DNA of 64,000 nucleotides from Himantopus leucocephalus. Its lineage: Eukaryota > Chordata > Aves > Charadriiformes > Recurvirostridae. Shown here in pieces: positions 12,852 to 25,400 of the stretch. Under the pieces are notes generated by a model. That model was given only the letters and a program-made list of their open reading frames with translations. It searched no databases and had not been told where the DNA came from. Where the stretch lies: contig RSEF01000003.1 of NCBI GenBank assembly GCA_003993805.1, positions 112,404,608-112,468,607 on the forward strand, read 5' to 3'. Numbering within the stretch: the first letter of the stretch is position 1; every line of letters starts with the position of its first letter. The position numbers were made by a program, and so were the translations under genes.

Positions 12852-13213
12852 GGCGGCGGGCCGGCGCGGGGGCGCCCCGGACTGCGGGCCCGGCCCGGGC
12901 GGCAGCCCTGGCACCGGCCCGGCTCCCTGTGCCGCGGGACGGAGCGGGGCCGAGCCCCGGCCGCAGCGCGGGGGGGGGGGGGGGNGCGGAACGGCCGCCC
13001 GGACCTCCCCCGTCCCGCTCCGCCCAGTGCCGCCCCCCGAGCGGCGCCGCAGCGGCCCGGCCCCGCCCCCCGCCCGTACCCCGCCGCGGCGCGCGCCGCC
13101 CCCGGACCGTGCCCCAAAATCAGCAGCGCCGCCCTCCGAGCCGTACCCCCCCGGAACGGCACTGCCGCCCCCCACCCCGCGCCGCACCCCTGCGACCCCC
13201 AGCCGCGCCCCCC

Positions 13214-13365
13214 GTGCGGTTCTCCGGTAACCGCCGGTGCCCCCCGTATGCTGTACCCCGGTACCTGCCAGTGCCCTCCCCGCGTGGCGTACCCCGGTAC
13301 CTGCCAGTGCCCCCCCGTATGCTGTACCCCGGTACCTGCCAGTGCCCCCCGCGCGGTGAACACCC
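13214..13365 (+). repeat. about 35-bp GC-rich minisatellite
   Basis: Three full units at 13237-13270, 13271-13306 and 13307-13341, with partial units on both sides. Each unit carries CCCCGGTACCTGCCAGTGCC; the intervening part alternates between CCGTATGCTGTA and CGCGTGGCGTA types. The array lies in the CpG island about 400 bases upstream of the FNDC4 start codon. Confidence 0.85.
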
Positions 13366-13460
13366 GCGGTTCGCGGTGTCCCCGGTGCCGGCTCTCCCCA
13401 CGCAGCCGTCCCTCCCTCACTGCCGCCCCTTTCACAGACCCTCCTCGCTGCACCCTCCGG

Positions 13461-16400
13461 CCGTGGCACTTCCCGCGCACCCACACACCCTCCCACAAGT
13501 CCGTGGCTGCTGCCCCGCGGGTTTGCACTGGGGCTGCGCCTCCCACGGCAGCGCAACGCTTTCTCGGTGCCTTGCAGGGGCTGGCTGCACGCCCTGCCCT
13601 GCTGCGAGGGCATCCACGTGTGGAGAGCGGCCGCACCGTGCAAAGGGACAGTGCCACTCCCCGTGGAGGTCTCCCCCCAGTCCCTCTCTGGAAGGCTCCT
13701 GGGCTGCACTGGCCTCAGGCTGGGCCAGCACTGGCTGTCCACTTGCCGTGCCCACAGCAGGACACTCCACGGGAGCGTGCAGGGCCGTCCCCCGCAGCCC
13801 ATGCTGCTGGCACGCAGCTGCGACAGACTGCGGGGGCCCTCAGTCACCTTCCCATCCCGCAGAGGGTTCTCCTGCATCTCTGGGCTGTGCTGCAGAAGGC
13901 TCCTGGAAGGCATGTGGGAGAAACATGTCCCATCCTTCTGGGGTTCCATTGCTCCACAATGCGGGTGCTGCAACCCTGAGCCCTTTGGCACAGGCGTAGG
14001 TGGTGCTGGCCAAAGCCTCCACCCACGGAGCTGCCAATGCAGAGTGGTCACCCACCACCTTGATCTGTTCAGAGCAGCTCTGATGGTCCTCGCTCGTGTG
14101 TGTGGTCATCAGTTAACAAGTTTATCCTTGCAAAATTCCCCCAACCGTGGCCACCCCAAGGGCCTTTGACAAGAACTGGCCCCAGCAGAGCTCTGCTTGC
14201 CCCGCAGGGGTTGTGCCTGCGGGCAGGGTTCTTGCCAGGCACACAGGGAAGAGAGCTGCAGTTGGAGATGCTCCTGCATCGTGGCACCGGAAAGCTCGGT
14301 GATGGGGACAGCTGCCCCAGTACAGCCTCCCCTCTGCCCCACTGTGCTGCAGACCTATGTCCAACCATGGGCTCTTGCTCACCTGCTACAGAAGTCTGAA
14401 TGGAGGCAGTGACACTTTGAAGTACTGCTGAGAGCAATCTTTATTAATTTGTGGGATGCTGGGTGATGGTAACTCCGTCCTCATTGGAGTCTGGGCTGTT
14501 GCTCCCTCAGGCTTAGGTGCAGTGTTTTCCGCAGGGCTAGCTGCACTGCAGACCACCCACAGGCAGTGGTTAGCTGTAAATGCCCGTGTTCACGTGCCCC
14601 TTTTTGCCTTCAGCCTGACCAAACAGGTGTTGTGTGGGGCTGCAGGCGTTGGCACGAAGGCACAGGCGTGAGTCGTGTTCCATCTGCAGGAGAGGCAGCA
14701 CTGGGCTAGTGAAGTGGTAGGGAAATAAGGAAACGAACCAAAATCACCCTCTGTCACCTTGCAGGCAGTAAGCCACTGTTTTCTGTGGGCAAGGGAGACT
14801 GGAAGGAGGAGTCAAGCCGAGTGGAAATCTGTGAGCTCCCTTGGTTCCAAGGGTCTGCTAAGGTGACTCAGCCTACCTATGACTTTGGGCAGACGCAGGG
14901 ATTCGATTCAATTTGCAATCACAAATCAGGAACTAATACATCTAAATTGCATTATATGCCTTGCAACACCTTGTACTTGGAATTCAGTGGGGAATTCCAG
15001 CAGCAGGCGCAAGATCCCATCCTCACCCGTGCAGCCTGGTCTGCGGCCCCACGGCCCCAGCCCGCTTCAGGCCCCTCGGTTCCTCTCCCTGCCTGCCAGG
15101 CCTGCACCACAGTCCCTCTGGGCCAGCCGACGCATCCCTGACCGCCCCCCCGGGGTGCTCTGCCCATCAGCCATCCCTCCCGCTTCTCCGCCTTCGGCAT
15201 GCATTACTGTGCTGCACCCCTGTTCACCAGCACACGCTGGCTCGTGAGCAAAAGCTGCGTGTGGGCAACGAGCACACGTGCCACATCGGCTGCTTGGTTG
15301 CAGTACATCGCATTGGCTGTGTGACAGCTGCTCGGTGCAGCGGTGCAGGCGGCCCCACCGCCCCTGTGCTTGCTCCTTCCAGTGTCCCACGCGCCCTGCA
15401 CACACACACAGACGTGCTGCTGGAGGCTCTTTCAATGAAGAGAGAATTTCACACACCCATTGGCTCTGGAAGCCTTTAAATACACTCATTGTCAGTCTTT
15501 AGTTTTGGCAGTCTCTGAGGCAAACGTGAGGCTCTGGGAGAAGTGCTGGCAGCAAGAGGATGCCCTGACCACGGTGCAGGAGCCTCCTGTAGCTGCATCA
15601 CAGCACCCTGCTGTCGTCCTTCTCTGCCCAATACCGAATACACCAGCAAGAGTTCCCAGAGCATCAGGCATTTATCGCTGTGTCTATGTGGCTCTTGGGA
15701 GCTGGGAAAGTTTTAGATTTATGACATGCCTGTGCAGGAACTGCCCATATTTTGTAGCACATAAGTATTGTTGATTAAAAGAAACCCACAATGGATGCAT
15801 GGATTTTGTGTCCCTAATCTAACCCTTAGTCAGTTTTAACTAATGTGAGGTGGGCGTTCACAAATTTATGAAAGAAATTACCATGATGTGACCTGCAATA
15901 GCTGTGTCCTGACGTGGGGGTCCTGGACCTGTTCCCTTCCTGGGACCCCACACTTGTGCAATTATTTACCCAAGAAAACTGAGTTTATGAATGTGCGTGC
16001 AAGTCTCCATCGTCTGTCTCTCCAACATAGCAAGTCTGTGTGGGCCCTGTTCTGCCCGTGTCTGCCCCCAGGGAGCGGCAGAATGGTGCCCAGTTTGCAA
16101 ACCTGACCGCTCCACTCCCTGCTGGAGAACCCCGCATGGCCTGCTGTGACACCAGCGAGGCTCACTTTGGGCAGGATTGTGCCTATGGAAACAGCCAGCA
16201 GCTGCGGTTGTGACTCAGGGTGGCCTTTTGCGGGTCAGCATCGTCCTTCCACCAGCTGCAGCCTGGCCTGGAGGAGGGCTGGGCAGGGTCTGCCAGATCT
16301 GCCCCTGCACCCCCAGACCCTGTCCCCTGACTGGTCCCACAGCTGCCGACCGCATGCTCTGTCCGTAGTTGCTGTGGCTGCTGGTCTACATGGGCTGTTT

Positions 16401-17927
16401 TCTCGCCTCCTGCTCGCTGGAAGTTAATGTCCAGGGTATGTTGTGAGGGTTCATTCACATCAATTCAGCCATGTCCACGTGCTGGCGGCTGTGTGTTATT
16501 TCCCTCCTATGGAGGCGGCATTAACTCATTGATCCCTTGTGATAATAACAATAATGGAGGGCAGAGGTACAACAAATCACAGATATTTTCTATAAAGCTG
16601 CTACAAGAAACTCCCTCATTGTCTTCAGCCAAGGAATGGGCTCCAATCCATCACCAGGTTGTGGCTATCAACCCTTTGAGACTTTATGGACTCTATGAAA
16701 TGTGGAAAGCCCCTCTGCAAATCATTAATAATTCTCAGTCCTCCTTTTTGTTCATTTGGTGGTGGTGGTTTTTTTACCATATGCTGCATAATCGGGTTTG
16801 GTGAATTCAATGCTGCCCAAGCACAGATATTTATACTTTTGATTATCACAGGGTATTGTGAAGTCAAGAGTTCTGCTATGTAATTATGTGCAATGTGAAA
16901 AGTAATTTATTCTGTTGGGTTTAGATCAGCCGCCTAATTATTTCTTCTGGCGCTTCCTAGTTTCTATTGTAAGAAACAGTTAATGACTGTTTGCTATGTA
17001 TATGCACTGCACCATTTGTGACACCACAGGCCCTTACCATCTTTCCCAGCTGATAATCTCTTTTCTACCCTTTTAAGACGGGACAACTAGACAGCATATG
17101 GTGTTTGAGATGCAGGTGTCCTGTGTATTGATCCATCGATAATACCTTTTCCCAGATCATTCGCACCACACGAAGGCGTCAAAGCCAAGAGAGTAGTAAA
17201 GCTAAAAAGGGATCTGACAGGTGTGTTGACAGCAAAAGTATCCGGTGTTATCGTGGTCACTGAGCCCATGAACGATGGCAGTTACTGAGCTGCTTTGCTT
17301 GGGAACTAAAATCAGCCTCTACCAAAGCCCACAGTGGCACCCCTGGGGAAGCAGTTTATTTGTTATTGCTCGTTCTGCAAATGAGGATGCAGATGGGCAG
17401 AGAACTGTACACAGCACTGAGCCTGGGGCTGGAACACCAGTGAGAAAAAGGATGAGGAGCACTGGGCAAATGCTGCATCCCAAGTTGAACACCAGCTGCC
17501 ATGCCAAAGGAGGTGCCGTGCACCTGTGCAAACGGGCACACAGCCTGCAAGAAGCCCGATCGGGCTCAGATGCCTGATCTTCTGCCTGGTAGTGCTGGCA
17601 CCTATTCCGGGGCTCGGGGTCCAGCCAGGTGCTTGGGCTTCAAGAAGGGAGAAAACTCACCTGAGAATCGTTAAGAGGAAGGGGCAAAGCAGCTTATGGT
17701 GAAAGCCTAAATTAGCCTCGGTTGTTGAGTCTAGAAACTATAAAAACCGAGGGGCATGTGCTGACAGCTTCTCTTTATGTGCCTGACAGCTGCCAAGTAT
17801 ACACAAGGCTGCTGCAGAGGCTGGAAAGGTCTGTTGTGTGTCTGGGGGTAGGGCTTGAGCCCGTGTTGGCCTGGCCTGCATGGAGACCAGGGCTGGTAGC
17901 TCCTCTCAGTGTGAGGCTGGGGGATGC
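13461..17927. other. no recognisable gene
   Basis: GC-rich DNA shades into AT-rich DNA up to the gap. GCKR lies on this side of FNDC4 in mammals, but none of its exons could be seen. A minus-strand AATAAA at 14440-14445 is the only hint of a transcript end. Open frames are short and lack family motifs. Confidence 0.45.
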
Positions 17928-18027
17928 NNNNNNNNNNNNNNNNNNNNNNNNNNNNNNNNNNNNNNNNNNNNNNNNNNNNNNNNNNNNNNNNNNNNNNNNN
18001 NNNNNNNNNNNNNNNNNNNNNNNNNNN
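17928..18027. other. assembly gap (100 N)
   Basis: Exactly 100 Ns, the conventional length for a gap of unknown size. It abuts a CR1 copy on its right and may hide the first exons of GPN1. Confidence 0.98.
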
Positions 18028-18625
18028 TGTCCTCATAGCAGAGGTGCTCCAGCTCTCTGATCATCTTCATCTTCTTCTCCTCTGGATCCGCTTCAACAGG
18101 TCCATGTCCTTCTTACGTTGAAGGCTCCAGAGCTGGATGCAATATTCCAGGTGTGGGCTCACGAGAGCGAAGTAGAGGGGCAGAATCACCTCCCTCGCCT
18201 TGCTGGCCATGCTTGTTTTGAAGAAGCCCAGGATACAGTTGGCCTTATGGGCTGCGAGCGCACATTGCCAGCTCATGTTGAGTTTCTCATCAACCAACAC
18301 ACCCAAGCCCTTCTCCTCAGGGCTGCTCTCCATCCATTCTCCGCCCAGCCTAGATTTGTGCTTGGGATTGCCCTGACCCACGTGCAGGACCTTGCACTTG
18401 GCCTTGTTGAGCTTCATGAGATTGGCATGGGCCCACGTCTCAAGCCTGTCCAGGTCCCTCTGGATGGCATCCCTCCCCTCCAGCATGTTGACTGCTCCAC
18501 ACAGCTTGGTGTCGTCGGCAAACTTACTGAGGGTGCACTCAATCCCAATATCCGTGTCACCAACAAAGATGTTGAACAGCACTGGTTCCCGTACCAACCC
18601 ACAAGGAACACCAGTCATCACTGCT
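18028..18625 (-). mobile_element. CR1 LINE fragment with reverse-transcriptase C-terminus
   Basis: The minus strand from 18621 to 18067 stays open for 184 codons. It includes FADDTKLCGAV, the CR1 form of the polymerase YADD box, and later LEYCIQLWS and KKDMDLLKRIQ. It is the end of the RT region only, cut by the gap at 18027, so it is a non-functional fragment. Confidence 0.92.
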
Positions 18626-19370
18626 TGCCACTTGGACAGTCATCACTGCTCGCCACTTGGACACAGATCCGTTGATCATTATTTGCTTTACTGTGTCTGT
18701 TAGCCATTACTGGAGTTTAAAACTATCTCATTAAATAGAGCTTAAGGAGGGTGCCTGGCCTTGTGTTTGGCTATTGAGAGTAGTGGCCTTACAAGACAGT
18801 ATGTACTGTTCTTTGTTTCTTTGAACATAATTAGTATACAGATCTGTACAAGTGAAAAAGGATTTTGAAATTTTCATCTTTAAGCTGACACTTCGACTAT
18901 CTTCATAACATCCATTCCCATTATCATTTAATTTCTGCTAAAATTTATTTGTTCAAGAAATCTTTTAATTATCTTTTGAATTATAAATTCTTAAAATTAA
19001 GTGCATTCCGGGTATTGTTAAATTCTGAGTTACTGGCTGTGTTGTAAATCTTTTTGGGAAGACAAAGATGGCTTTGATGTATACACATACATATATTTTC
19101 TCTTTGTCCAGAATAGTAATGCTTGAATCGACAGCAAGGGGAAGCCACAACATAGCCCCTTTTGCTTAATCACATATGTTTGGGCAAAAGAGAGACCACT
19201 TTATTTGTTATGCTACTGCATCACTTAGAAGACTTAATTGTGTATTAGGGGTATTGTCTTATGCTGCAAGGTATCCAGTGTTCATTGTACATGGGCACCC
19301 ATTATTAGAGCTGAAAAAGAAGCCCTTTGAGGTCTGCATAATCATCCGCTTTCCTAAATGAAGTGTCTAG
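18626..19370. other. AT-rich sequence upstream of the first visible GPN1 exon
   Basis: No exon matching the GPN1 segment that should precede GLGPNGG was found here. An intron is the simplest reading. Confidence 0.5.
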
Positions 19371-19437
19371 ATACGGGCTGGGCCCAAATGGTGGAATAGT
19401 GACTTCTCTCAATCTCTTTGCTACAAGATTTGATCAG
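19371..19437 (+). CDS. GPN1: GPN1 exon with the GPN loop
   Basis: 67 bp: acceptor TCTAG, one base of a split codon, then [20 protein letters not shown] and DQ, donor GTACGA. The Gly-Pro-Asn loop contacts the GTPase partner in the dimer. First GPN1 exon visible in the window. Confidence 0.95.
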
Positions 19438-22400
19438 GTACGAGGTTGTTCCTGTGTGATACTGTGCTGGGAGACTTGGGGGGGGGTTACGTGTTTGGTT
19501 AGCCTCCTAATATTTCTTCAGAGTTAGAGTAGTCTGCATACAAAGCCACCTGCTTTACAAAGCAGCCAAAGCTCATGAGCTTTCGTTTTAGAGATTTCAG
19601 TTTTTCAGCTTTTTTAGGAGCCACGTGTACAGAACATTCTTTAGTCTTTGTACAAAACTGTTCTGTTGCATTACGTTCACTAGAAAATCTTTCAGATGGA
19701 TTCTGGTTTTGAAGTAGGGAAACTCACTTCTGGAAACGGGTTAAGTTTTCCTAGGGTTATTTGATAATTGACTGCTCTCTTAAATCATAAGGCTAAATCA
19801 GCGCTGGGGTGGGAACTAATGCAAGATATTGAGAGAGTGGACAATCTCTTAGTAAAAAGGTAGGGAACAGCTGTATTTCTTATACCATTTCTTTAGCCAT
19901 GTACTAGAACACAGACAAAATCAAGGTTGTCTTTGACCTATGCAGTGTCTGAGCATTTTCCACGCTTCCTCAGTAGGGTATTTTCACACACTGAAAAGCT
20001 TAGAGACTTTAACCGTCTTTTGATACATACATGCAGCTGTGCAAGTTAATGTAGTTCCTGGTATGAAATGATTATGAAAGTTTCCTGTTGTGAGCTTAAA
20101 TACAAGGTATACTTCTTTTTCAATCAGGTGATGAAGTTTATTGAAAAAAGACAAAATTCATCCAAGTGAGTACTTTCTACCAAGTTCTACTTTTCTGTGA
20201 TCAGGGTGGGAAAAACATGTGAAATCCTAAAAAGGTTCTCTGCGTGTTTCTGGTTGTTTTTCAGCCTTGGTATAAATTTTGTGTGGAAAACAGATAAACG
20301 ACTTTCTTTGGATACATCGAAGAAATGTCTGCTGATTCCAGTTCTGTTTTTCTTGTCTTCCATTAGACTGTCCCTTTTTCTGATGCACTGTTCAAATAGG
20401 CAACAATTAACTCTTCTGAAGAGTTTGCAGTACTATGTGTCTGTCATATTGATGCCTTCAACTGTAATAGAATCTGAAGAGGGGACGTGCTTCTTAGTTA
20501 TAAAATTCATACAGGAGAATAAAATTTTCAGGCATGCCCATAAATCTTGTCACTGTTTGGGAGAAGCTTTTCTGATCTGTAACAGAATAATCATGTGATA
20601 TGCTGTTACGTGCTTGCAGTAATCTAGACAGAAAAGGATCTTGTGCTTAACTGATTTTCCCTTGTTGTTTGTTGGGGGTGACTTCCTAACAGGTATGTTA
20701 TTATTGACACACCTGGGCAAATTGAGGTATTCACCTGGTCAGCATCAGGAACCATCATAACTGAGGCTTTGGTAAGTGTTTTCTATGAGACTTGACAGTG
20801 AGGCTCTGTGAAAGAAGTGGCTGTTGAACAGTGTGTACTTCTAATTAAAATAGCTTTTCTTTTTTGTTTCCAGGCTTCCTCTTTTCCTTCAGTTGTTGTT
20901 TATGTGATGGACACCTCTCGCAGTACTAACCCTATCACCTTTATGTCCAACATGCTGTATGCCTGCAGGTAAGAAAAGCTGAAAATGCAGTCCATCTGCT
21001 TTGATTGCTGTGTCTCTTTGATAGTTATTTTGGAGGGGAATCATAGAATGGTTTGGGTTGGAAGGGACCTTCAAAGATCACCTAGTCTCCCCCATCTAGT
21101 CTACTTCCATGGACAGGGATATTTTTCAGTAGATCAGGTTACTTAAAGCCCCATCCAACTTGACCTTGAACTCTTCCAATGATGAGGCATCCACAGCTTC
21201 TCTGAGTAACCTGCTCCCATGTCTCACCACTGTCATAAAAATTTTTTTCCTTATGTCCAATCTAAAGCTACCCTCTTCCAGTTTAAAACCATTGTCCCTT
21301 GTCCTGTCAGTACAGACCCTGGTAAAAAGTCTCTCTCCATCTTTCTTACAAGCCCTTTTTAAATACTGAAATGCCACAATAAGGTCTTCTTGAAGCCTTC
21401 CCTTGACCAGGCTGAACAATCCCAGCTCTCTCAGCCTTTCTTCACAGCAGAGGCATTCCAGCCTTCTGATTGTTTTTGTGGCCTCCTCTGGACCCGCTGT
21501 AACAGGTCCGTATCTTTCTTGTGCCATGGGCCCCAGAGCTGGATGCAGTGCTCCAGGCGGAGTCGCGCAAGAGAGGAGTAGAAGGGGAGAATCACCTCCC
21601 TCGATCTGCTGGCCACGCTTCTTTTGATGCAGCCCAGGGTACGATTGGCTTTCGGTGCTGCAACCACATATTGATGCCTCATATCCACTTAATTTGCTGA
21701 TTTGGTTATTCTCTGTTGTAGTGGTTTTCCCATTGGATAAGCAAAATAATTTAGGTACCTATGGACATCCAGATCAAATGGTCATCGGCTCAAAACTCCC
21801 ACTGACAGCATTAAATAATCCATGAGACCTTAGTGTGATGAAGGCTAGTTACATCAGTTTTAACACGTTGCCTGTTGCATATAAAATTATTTATCTAAGA
21901 TGTATCAAGATAGCCTAATTTAAGCTCCTTCTTGTAAACACATATTTTATTCTATTTTTTAAATACTATTGATACTTTCAGTGATTCTTCAAGATTTGTT
22001 TGGAGCTCAGCATAGTATAGAGTTCTTGATTTATTGTCTTCCTCCTTGTACATGGATTTATCTGTTTTCTTTCATGTTAAACCAGGGACTAAATACCTAT
22101 ATAAAGATGTACATATCTAGAGCTGCCATAATTCAGGGTAAATGTTGTTAAAAGGCTTTCAAAAAACCTATCAATCCTAGGTCAAAAGCTGTATCACTGC
22201 GGTAGGAGAATGCAAAATGTGTCTTACCACATGCTGCATTTTCTGACATTAGCGTTGAGCAAAAGATGCTAGAATATATACAGTGAAATGAATATGTAAG
22301 CTCGTGTTTCAAGGCAGTTTTGCTTTATAGATGTTTTCAGTTATTTGAATTCATTGTTACCTCACAAATAATATCTCGGAACCGAAGGTTTGAATCAAAA

Positions 22401-25400
22401 TAATTAGAAAACACAAGAGAGTTAAAATTGAGACCTGAGAGTCATAGAAATAGTAATCAAGCGCAACTGGGCGTGTAGAAGGAGATTTTACATCTTAGAT
22501 GTGCGCTTACATCTTGGGGGAGTCATATTTTGTTGAACTATGGTAAGCAGGATCTGGGTGAAAATTACATTCTAATTGGTGTGGAGGAAAATAATTACCT
22601 TTTCAGGTCAAATGTATTCAGTTTTGCACAAGTCTTGTCTGCCTTATGCTTAACTTGTTTTCTATTCTAGTAAGATTTACCTTTTTTTTTTTTTTTGTGT
22701 GTGTGTGTGTGTTCCCAGTATCCTGTACAAGACAAAGCTACCTTTCATTGTTGTCATGAACAAAGTAAGTTAAAGCTATGGTTTCTGTGTCCTAGTGGAA
22801 CATTGTTCTGTTTAGCTTGCTTTGCTGTGCTGTCTTGGTCTTACTACAATAATAGATTTTCTAGAAAAGAGAGGCTGAGAGGGAGCTGCAGGCTGAAAAC
22901 TGAATCTAAAAGGGTCTTTAATCTGGTACACAAATGCAGAATAATAATCAGGGATGGGCAGTTACACCCAAACGTTCAACTTAAAGAAGATACTAACAAC
23001 TTGAAAAATGTTCTGCACCTTAAACCTAGGCTATAAGGAAACTTAACTTTGTAGTATAAGGGTAAGTTCATTACTGAATCTGCTCTTACAGTCACCTGCT
23101 TCCTCTGAACAATTGTCTTAATCATTAGTTATTTCTACTGAGCAGATGGCTGATGACTCACAGTGGGAATTGTATAACACCTACCTGTTTTGAGGAAGGA
23201 GTCCCATGTATTGAGGCAACACTTAACAAAAGACGTTTGGTCCTCATCAGTGACACTGAAAATATGCCAGTATTTGCCAGAAAGCAGATACTTACCAGCT
23301 TAAGGATACACCTCCGCTGTTGTGTAAGGTACTTGTAGCCTTAAAGGAATGCTTTTGAACTTAACAGTTAGCCAGCTCTTTAAACATAACAATTTCACAT
23401 TTTAAAAGAATCCCGTTAGATTTTTGGTGTGAGTACTCTTCCTTTTCCCCACCGACATCCCTTTTATTCTAGGAATTGCTCCCCAACATAGCAAGCTTTG
23501 TGTGTGCGTGCATGTATATCCCATGCTCTTCCTCTAGAAAACCCATGCTTTGAATGTGAAATTTTACCTCGCACTAGCTGAGTAGGATTACTGTCTGATG
23601 TATTCCAACTAAACACATCTTCGCAGTGACCCAAACCATGCATGTCTTTGATACCAGCTTTCTTACTTAGCAAGTTTATATACACTGTTGTCTTTCTAAC
23701 TCTATACAGTAATTTTAGAATAAGATATTAAGCTTTTTCTGTAGAAAAAGGCATGAGGTAGGAAAATCATTCTCTCTTAAGAAAAAACATTTTTTCAAAG
23801 ACTGAAAGAAATGGTACTTCATCAGTATATGTAAGGAAAGGTAGCCCAAGGCTTAGGATTCATAACTTTAAACTTCATTTTGATCTGACATTTAGTCTTT
23901 GGTAGAAAGTAAAGCCAACAGCACTTAAAGAATTTTTGACAAGCATTTTAAAATAGACTTTTGATACGAATGGAAGAATCCCAAGGAACTGATATATAGG
24001 CAGTGACAAACACATAGCTTTAAGGAATGTTAAGATTTTCAGAGGGGGAAAAAAAAAGTTATTTGTAGAGTTGATTTAATTTTATTTACAGAATTTAATC
24101 AAGCTAACTCTAAATAGGCTTTGACCCTTGATGGATTCAGTTCTGTCTCGAATCTCTTGAGTAATGCTAGGCAATACTCTATTTATTTTCCTCCTTCCCA
24201 TTGGTGCTGGAAAATGAAATGTATCAGAGTTTTAGACACCTCTATTTTGTGATAATAATGGATGTACATGTGGTAAGGTACGTTTATAAAACTCTTTAAT
24301 AGATTGTTTGCATAGCAATCCATATAAAATTGTGGAACCATCTCACCTGTTTGTGTCCATCATCTTGTCCATCTCGAGTTTAGATTATAACTTCTTCAGG
24401 TCAGAGTACAGCTTACTTTATAAAAAGATCCTATAGGCTGTTACCCAATGTGGAAATGGCTCCCTCTCCCCCCCGACCGCTAAGCCAATCACGAAAGGAT
24501 GGGATCTTCAATGAGGACTGTTCTTGTCTGGCCTCCGTCATACAATCTAATATTTACAACTTAAACTTTCTTGTGCAGTATGCAATTTTTGGATGCCCCT
24601 TTCCAGTAAACCATAGGAGCCTTTAGACTTGCAATTGTTTCCTTAAACATGGCTTCTTAAAACTGGGATAGTGGTTGTTTGTCTTAACTTCCTGTGTTCA
24701 AGTAATTGGTTTGATAAAAACAGCTTGGAAAACTTCAGACCAGGGCTGAATATTTTGAAAAGATCAGCATTTTGAAAGTAAGTTTAAAGTGGAAATTTTT
24801 TATTTGTCCACTTAACAACCTAAGGCTAAGAACTCATCATTATTACTTCTGAAATTTTGCCCTTCTCCTTCCAGACTGACATAATTGACCACAGTTTTGC
24901 AGTAGAATGGATGCAGGACTTTGAGACTTTTCAGGATGCCCTGAATCAAGAGACATCCTACGTCAGTAATCTGACTCGTTCTATGAGTTTAGTGTTGGAT
25001 GAATTTTACAGTTCGCTGAAGGTAAGAATTTTCCTATTTTTTACTACCTCTCATAAAAGCCTGGAGATCAGAAAGCTCAAGGAGGATATTACTGATGTGT
25101 ATAAATACCATCAGGTATTTATACACATCAATACACTTCCTCAAAGAGGAAAGTGAGGAAGACAGAGGCAGGCTCTTTTCAGTGCCCAGTGAAAGGACAG
25201 GAGGCAACAGACATGAAGTGAAATGCAGGAAACTGTTTAAAAAGAAGAGGAAAAAAGAATTACTGTAATTTTACTGACTGAGCACTGGAACAGGTGGTCC
25301 AGAGAAATTGTGGAGTCTCCGTCCTTGGAGACATCCAAAATACGCTCAGACAAGATCTTGAGCAACCTGTTCTACTTAATTCTGCTTTTTGAGTGGGAGA

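Larger units (their letters stand above)
12040..13460. promoter_or_regulatory. CpG island at the FNDC4 promoter
   Basis: Dense G+C with many CpGs surrounds the FNDC4 signal-peptide exon. The three longest open frames here (523-616 codons, overlapping on both strands) are composition artefacts: they overlap each other and translate to Gly/Ala/Pro/Arg-rich low complexity. One N at 12985 sits in a G run. No TATA box was seen, in keeping with a CpG-island promoter. Confidence 0.75.

Noticed and set aside
12086..14051. Overlapping open frames of 523, 603 and 616 codons on both strands
   Set aside because: They lie in CpG-island DNA, overlap one another, translate to Gly/Ala/Pro/Arg-rich low complexity and cross an N. 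The real exon here is only 73 bp.
14440..14445. Minus-strand AATAAA as the end of a gene between FNDC4 and the gap
   Set aside because: No coding exon was recognised upstream of it on the minus strand; single hexamers occur often by chance.
18067..18621. 184-codon open frame as a host gene
   Set aside because: It is the end of a CR1 reverse transcriptase (FADDTKL and later CR1 motifs), not a host gene.
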